Shown piece by piece: positions 29,808 through 32,240 of a stretch of 32,240 nucleotides of DNA; within the stretch, counting starts at the first letter, position 1; the number at the start of each line of letters is the position of its first letter. Made by a program: the position numbers and the translations under genes. The stretch spans positions 1 to 32,240 of the forward strand of contig JAHJKL010000012.1 of the NCBI GenBank assembly GCA_018822365.1, written 5' to 3'. The stretch is from Candidatus Margulisiibacteriota bacterium (GTDB taxonomy: Bacteria > Margulisbacteria > WOR-1 > O2-12-FULL-45-9 > XYB2-FULL-48-7). Below the pieces are notes generated by a model. That model was not told where the DNA came from, made no database searches, and saw nothing but the letters and a program-made list of their open reading frames with translations.

Positions 29808-30980
29808 TTATTTTCCGATACGCCGGAGCCAGCCTTCCGGCAAGGGGGAACCAGCTCGCTGATGCCTGGTGTACAAGGCGGCGGAGACCAGCGCGGTGGC
29901 CGGGATGCATAATACTAAGCCGATGCTTCCGGCCAGCGCCCTGGCAATCTCTTCAGCGACCAGTTCCATGTTAACTACCTTGGCGAACGGCATATTGCCG
30001 GCGATAAAAAGGAGGAGAAGAGGAAGGGCGGAACCGGTATAGGCAAGGATCAGAGTGTTGGACATGGTTCCCATAATGTCGCGGCCAACGTTCATCCCAG
30101 CGTTGAATAAATTGGTAAAAGTCGCGTTTGGATGATGTTTTCTGACTTCCTCGGTTGCCGAAGCGATCGACATGCCGACGTCCATCATTGCCCCAAGCGC
30201 CCCGATCAATATCCCGCTGAACAGCAGCCCCTGAAAATCGATCTTCAGGTTCAGGGAATACATCAGCATTTTTGATTCTTCGGAACTTAAGCCGGAAAGG
30301 TGGATTATTTTTCCGACCAGAATAACCAGGAGGCCGGCGATCGCGACCCCGATCAGCGTTCCCACAGCCGCGCTTAAGGCTTTAACCGTCCTTCCTCCTA
30401 CGATCCTAAGCACCAGGAGCGAAATTATCCCGGAAATTACGATAGAGACTAATAGCGGGTTGAATCCCCAAAGAATTAAAGGAAAAAGAACGAAAAATAT
30501 GGTTAAAATTGTCAGGGCCAAGCTTATCAATGAGTTGAACCCTTTTTTCCCGCCGATAATCAAAAGCAATATCCCGTATGAGAGGGTCAGCCATAACAAA
30601 GGGGTGTCCCTTAAATAATCGTCAATTTGAACCAGCGGAGCGCCGTCAGGGCTTTCGGCTTTGGTGGGGTTTTCTTCCACGTAAAGCAGTACCCGGTCAC
30701 CGGCGGTGAGCCGCATATTTGCGCCCATCATCCCACCTGAAGCGATGTGTTCGAGAAAGAGGGTCTTCCCTTTTAGCCTTCCTGACTGAACAAGCACTTT
30801 AGTTCTCTGGGATGTCTCTTGGAGCGCCGCGTCCACCGTTTTGTTGAGGTTGAGCTTTTCCGCTTCAATAACTTTAGCCCGTTCATAGTTGACCCGGGGG
30901 AGTTCGTTTGACAGTTCTGCCCGGCCGATGCCGGCCAGCAATAACAAGAAGCAAACAGCGATCAACATTGTCTTTTTCAT
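29808..30980 (-). CDS. YibE/F family membrane protein
   Basis: This 390-aa protein has a signal peptide (MLIAVCFLLLLAGIGRA), then an extracytoplasmic region of about 110 residues (about 21-130; LQETSQRTKVLVQSGRLKGK and a GDRVLLYVE strand). About eight membrane helices follow in pairs: LLWLTLSYGILLLIIG, ISLALTILTIFFVLFPLI, LLVSIVISGIISLLVL, and more to the C-terminus. GAMMDVGMSIASATEEV and GRDIMGTMSNTLILAYTG are the diagnostic YibE/F motifs. Function is unknown, thought to be transport. The ATG has a poor ribosome site. It faces the ATPase gene convergently with only 6 bp between, so no shared transcript is expected. Confidence 0.92.
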   Translation of the reverse strand: MKKTMLIAVCFLLLLAGIGRAELSNELPRVNYERAKVIEAEKLNLNKTVDAALQETSQRTKVLVQSGRLKGKTLFLEHIASGGMMGANMRLTAGDRVLLYVEENPTKAESPDGAPLVQIDDYLRDTPLLWLTLSYGILLLIIGGKKGFNSLISLALTILTIFFVLFPLILWGFNPLLVSIVISGIISLLVLRIVGGRTVKALSAAVGTLIGVAIAGLLVILVGKIIHLSGLSSEESKMLMYSLNLKIDFQGLLFSGILIGALGAMMDVGMSIASATEEVRKHHPNATFTNLFNAGMNVGRDIMGTMSNTLILAYTGSALPLLLLFIAGNMPFAKVVNMELVAEEIARALAGSIGLVLCIPATALVSAALYTRHQRAGSPLPEGWLRRIGK

Positions 30981-30999
30981 ATCAATATTCCCAAAAATA

Positions 31000-31029
31000 A
31001 TCTTAACATGATTGGTCTGGACCTAGCAA
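31000..31029 (-). promoter_or_regulatory. Candidate promoter of the YibE/F gene
   Basis: Minus-strand TTGCTA (31024-31029) and TAAGAT (31000-31005), spacing 18 nt, with TG at the extended -10 position. The leader would be about 13 nt. Tentative. Confidence 0.35.
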
Positions 31030-31034
31030 TATAT

Positions 31035-31063
31035 TTGAAACGCTTGAAAAAAAGCGATAAAAT
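31035..31063 (+). promoter_or_regulatory. Promoter of the HNH gene
   Basis: TTGAAA (31035-31040), a 17-nt spacer and TAAAAT (31058-31063). The leader of about 10 nt holds only a weak GAAAG ribosome site. Confidence 0.6.
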
Positions 31064-31079
31064 ATTGAAGTGAAAGTTT

Positions 31080-31604
31080 ATGGGTGAGAAGGTCCTGGTC
31101 TTAAACGCTTCGTTGATGCCTATCAATATTACTTCCTGGCGGCGGGCGATGAGCCTGATCTACAAAGGGAAGGCGGTAGGAGTTGTCTATAATGGCAAGG
31201 TGATCAACGGCCGCTTCCGCCTTCCCGAAGTAATCCGCCTGACCAATTATATATTTGTTCCGTTCACCGACGTTGTCTTTTCCCGAAAGAACATTTATTT
31301 GAGGGACAACCACACCTGCCAGTATTGCGGCAAAAAACATGTTACTCTGACGATCGATCATGTAGTGCCCAAAAGCCGGGGAGGGCGTGACGCCTGGGAC
31401 AACGTGGTGGTTTGCTGTTCGGTCTGCAATAACCGAAAAGGGGACCGCCATTACGAGGAAGTGGGGATGAAACTGAAGACCAAACCTTACCGCCCGTCGT
31501 CGACCCTCTATTTACAAATGACCAGGCTGTCAAATTCACCGGCCAGCTGGTTTAGCTATTTTTTCCGTGAGCCGGAGCCTATTCGTAATTTAGCGGCAGG
31601 TTGA
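31080..31604 (+). CDS. HNH endonuclease family protein
   Basis: This 174-aa protein has an N-terminal conserved region (VLVLNASLMPINITSWRRAMSLIYKGKA) typical of a widely conserved bacterial HNH subfamily. The HNH core follows: CQYCGKKHVTLTIDHVVPKSRGGRD, then WDNVVVCCSVCNNRKGDR. Two CxxC pairs (CQYC and CSVC) form the structural zinc site and the DH pair holds the catalytic metal. The cellular role of this subfamily is unclear; many genomes carry it outside mobile elements, so it is not by itself a sign of a restriction or mobile system. The 3' end overlaps the convergent downstream gene by 26 bp. Confidence 0.9.
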   Translation: MGEKVLVLNASLMPINITSWRRAMSLIYKGKAVGVVYNGKVINGRFRLPEVIRLTNYIFVPFTDVVFSRKNIYLRDNHTCQYCGKKHVTLTIDHVVPKSRGGRDAWDNVVVCCSVCNNRKGDRHYEEVGMKLKTKPYRPSSTLYLQMTRLSNSPASWFSYFFREPEPIRNLAAG

Positions 31605-32217
31605 GACGCTTCTTCATGGCGATATTATATTCGTCGATCCTGGCCTGGGCGTAAGCCGGGCTGATGTAGTGCGATGGGGGGCCGTTGAAGGCATCAATGA
31701 AGAAGCCGACGACCATGCCGAGCGCGCCGCCGGTCACAACTTTTGACTCCGCTCCGAAAGCTGCCCCGCCAAGCATGACGGTTAAGCCTGTCCCAATGAA
31801 GATGTTGCCGATAAAGCGCATTTTGTTTTTCTGGTCTTCGATCCCCTGTACCCGGTCAAGCTCCCGGGTGTCGCCGATCAATCTGAGAAATTCCAGGTCG
31901 GTGATCTCGCTGATCCCTCCAAGATAGATATACCATTCGTTGATCTCTTTAACCTCCGCCTTGGAGAAGCCCTGCTGGGTGATATTGGTGTTCCTGGTGG
32001 TGTAATTGTCGGCGTAGTAAGTGGAAGAGGTGATATCGACGTCGTTATAGTTCCGTTTTTCGTCGATCAGCCGCTTACGAGTTAAAAGCTCGAGCTTATT
32101 ATGCCGGTAATAGAGCTTGTTGATGTAATCCTGGTCAGCCTGCTGGCTGGTTTCCTGCGCGACGGCGAGCGAAGCGGCAAAGAGGACCAGCAAAGAACCG
32201 ATAATTAGTTTTTTCAT
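31579..32217 (-). CDS. Secreted or membrane hypothetical protein with signal peptide
   Basis: This 212-aa protein has a signal peptide KKLIIGSLLVLFAASLAVAQ, then a charged helical segment (QDYINKLYYRHNKLELLTRKRL), an Asn/Thr/Tyr-rich stretch, WYIYLGGISEI, and a hydrophobic pair near residues 135-172 (IGNIFIGTGLTVMLGGAAFG and VVTGGALGMVVGFFIDAF) likely forming a membrane hairpin. It ends with a short helical tail. No family is recognised. A TATAAT 9 nt before the ATG suggests a leaderless or very short-leader transcript. The hydrophobic hairpin near the C-terminus with a helical periplasmic part is seen in many small envelope proteins. Function unknown. Confidence 0.75.
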   Translation of the reverse strand: MKKLIIGSLLVLFAASLAVAQETSQQADQDYINKLYYRHNKLELLTRKRLIDEKRNYNDVDITSSTYYADNYTTRNTNITQQGFSKAEVKEINEWYIYLGGISEITDLEFLRLIGDTRELDRVQGIEDQKNKMRFIGNIFIGTGLTVMLGGAAFGAESKVVTGGALGMVVGFFIDAFNGPPSHYISPAYAQARIDEYNIAMKKRLNLPLNYE

Positions 32218-32226
32218 AATAGATAT

Positions 32227-32232
32227 ATTATA
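32227..32232 (-). promoter_or_regulatory. Candidate -10 box of the last gene
   Basis: Minus-strand TATAAT, 9 nt before the ATG at 32217. The -35 would fall beyond the window, so it cannot be checked here. Confidence 0.45.
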
Positions 32233-32240
32233 GAATATAA

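Noticed and set aside
1-32240. CRISPR array, prophage or integrated mobile element
   Set aside because: No spaced identical repeats, cas genes, integrase, phage structural genes or transposase were found; the repeats present are short-period or palindromic only.

Overview
This window looks like chromosome from an uncultured diderm bacterium, about 50% G+C overall. Its housekeeping proteins are clearly bacterial, and a PorV/UPF0164-like beta-barrel fused to three S-layer homology (SLH) domains points to an outer membrane tethered by SLH domains. The combination of that barrel, Ser/Thr/Pro-rich surface-type proteins, a MinD/ferredoxin-NifX cluster and a very short HrcA suggests a candidate-phylum lineage such as Margulisbacteria/WOR-1. 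That placement is inference; no rRNA or other decisive marker is present.

Left arm (1-7878, all minus strand). A gene train reads from right to left: a 1285-aa EF-hand protein, a Tat-type lipoprotein of the Tiki/TraB fold class, a 229-aa unknown, a second Tiki-like lipoprotein, a 233-aa unknown and a 39-aa acidic small protein, ending at a strong terminator (281-313). A further partial CDS with a TTG start runs off the left edge. The lipoproteins alternate with proline-rich proteins that lack signal peptides. Two of those share a TonB-C-like tail. Two internal gaps carry look-alike promoters. This is the least explained and most system-like part of the window.

Middle (7879-14815). A 450-bp gap with a leader hairpin, a REP-like double palindrome and an iterated GCGGGR array precedes a leaderless helicase/Fe-S nuclease fusion. 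Then come rmuC, two paralogous secreted coiled-coil/beta-barrel proteins, a terminator, and a 193-bp element bounded by 12-bp inverted repeats.

Heat-shock and translation block (14815-22711, minus). A CIRCE-controlled operon hrcA-grpE-dnaK-dnaJ-rsmE follows a consensus promoter. lepA-hemW lies upstream, separated from it by tandem palindromes. hemW, dnaK and the helicase each carry short-period repeats (6, 7 or 8 bp) inside coding sequence, resembling the STRR repeats of cyanobacteria.

Right arm (22739-32240). The barrel-SLH gene is divergent from lepA. It is followed by two tRNA-Ser genes, an AlkD-like gene and a zinc-ribbon gene. Next is a cluster with a DUF134 regulator (with a palindromic operator candidate), DUF5320, two NifX-like proteins, a thioredoxin and two MinD-type ATPases with inserted ferredoxin domains, plus tiny ORFs that overlap the ATPase starts. 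A YibE/F membrane protein, an HNH protein and a secreted two-helix membrane protein close the window.

Across the window, genes with strong Shine-Dalgarno sequences coexist with genes whose -10 box lies only 5-9 nt from the ATG, which implies leaderless transcripts.
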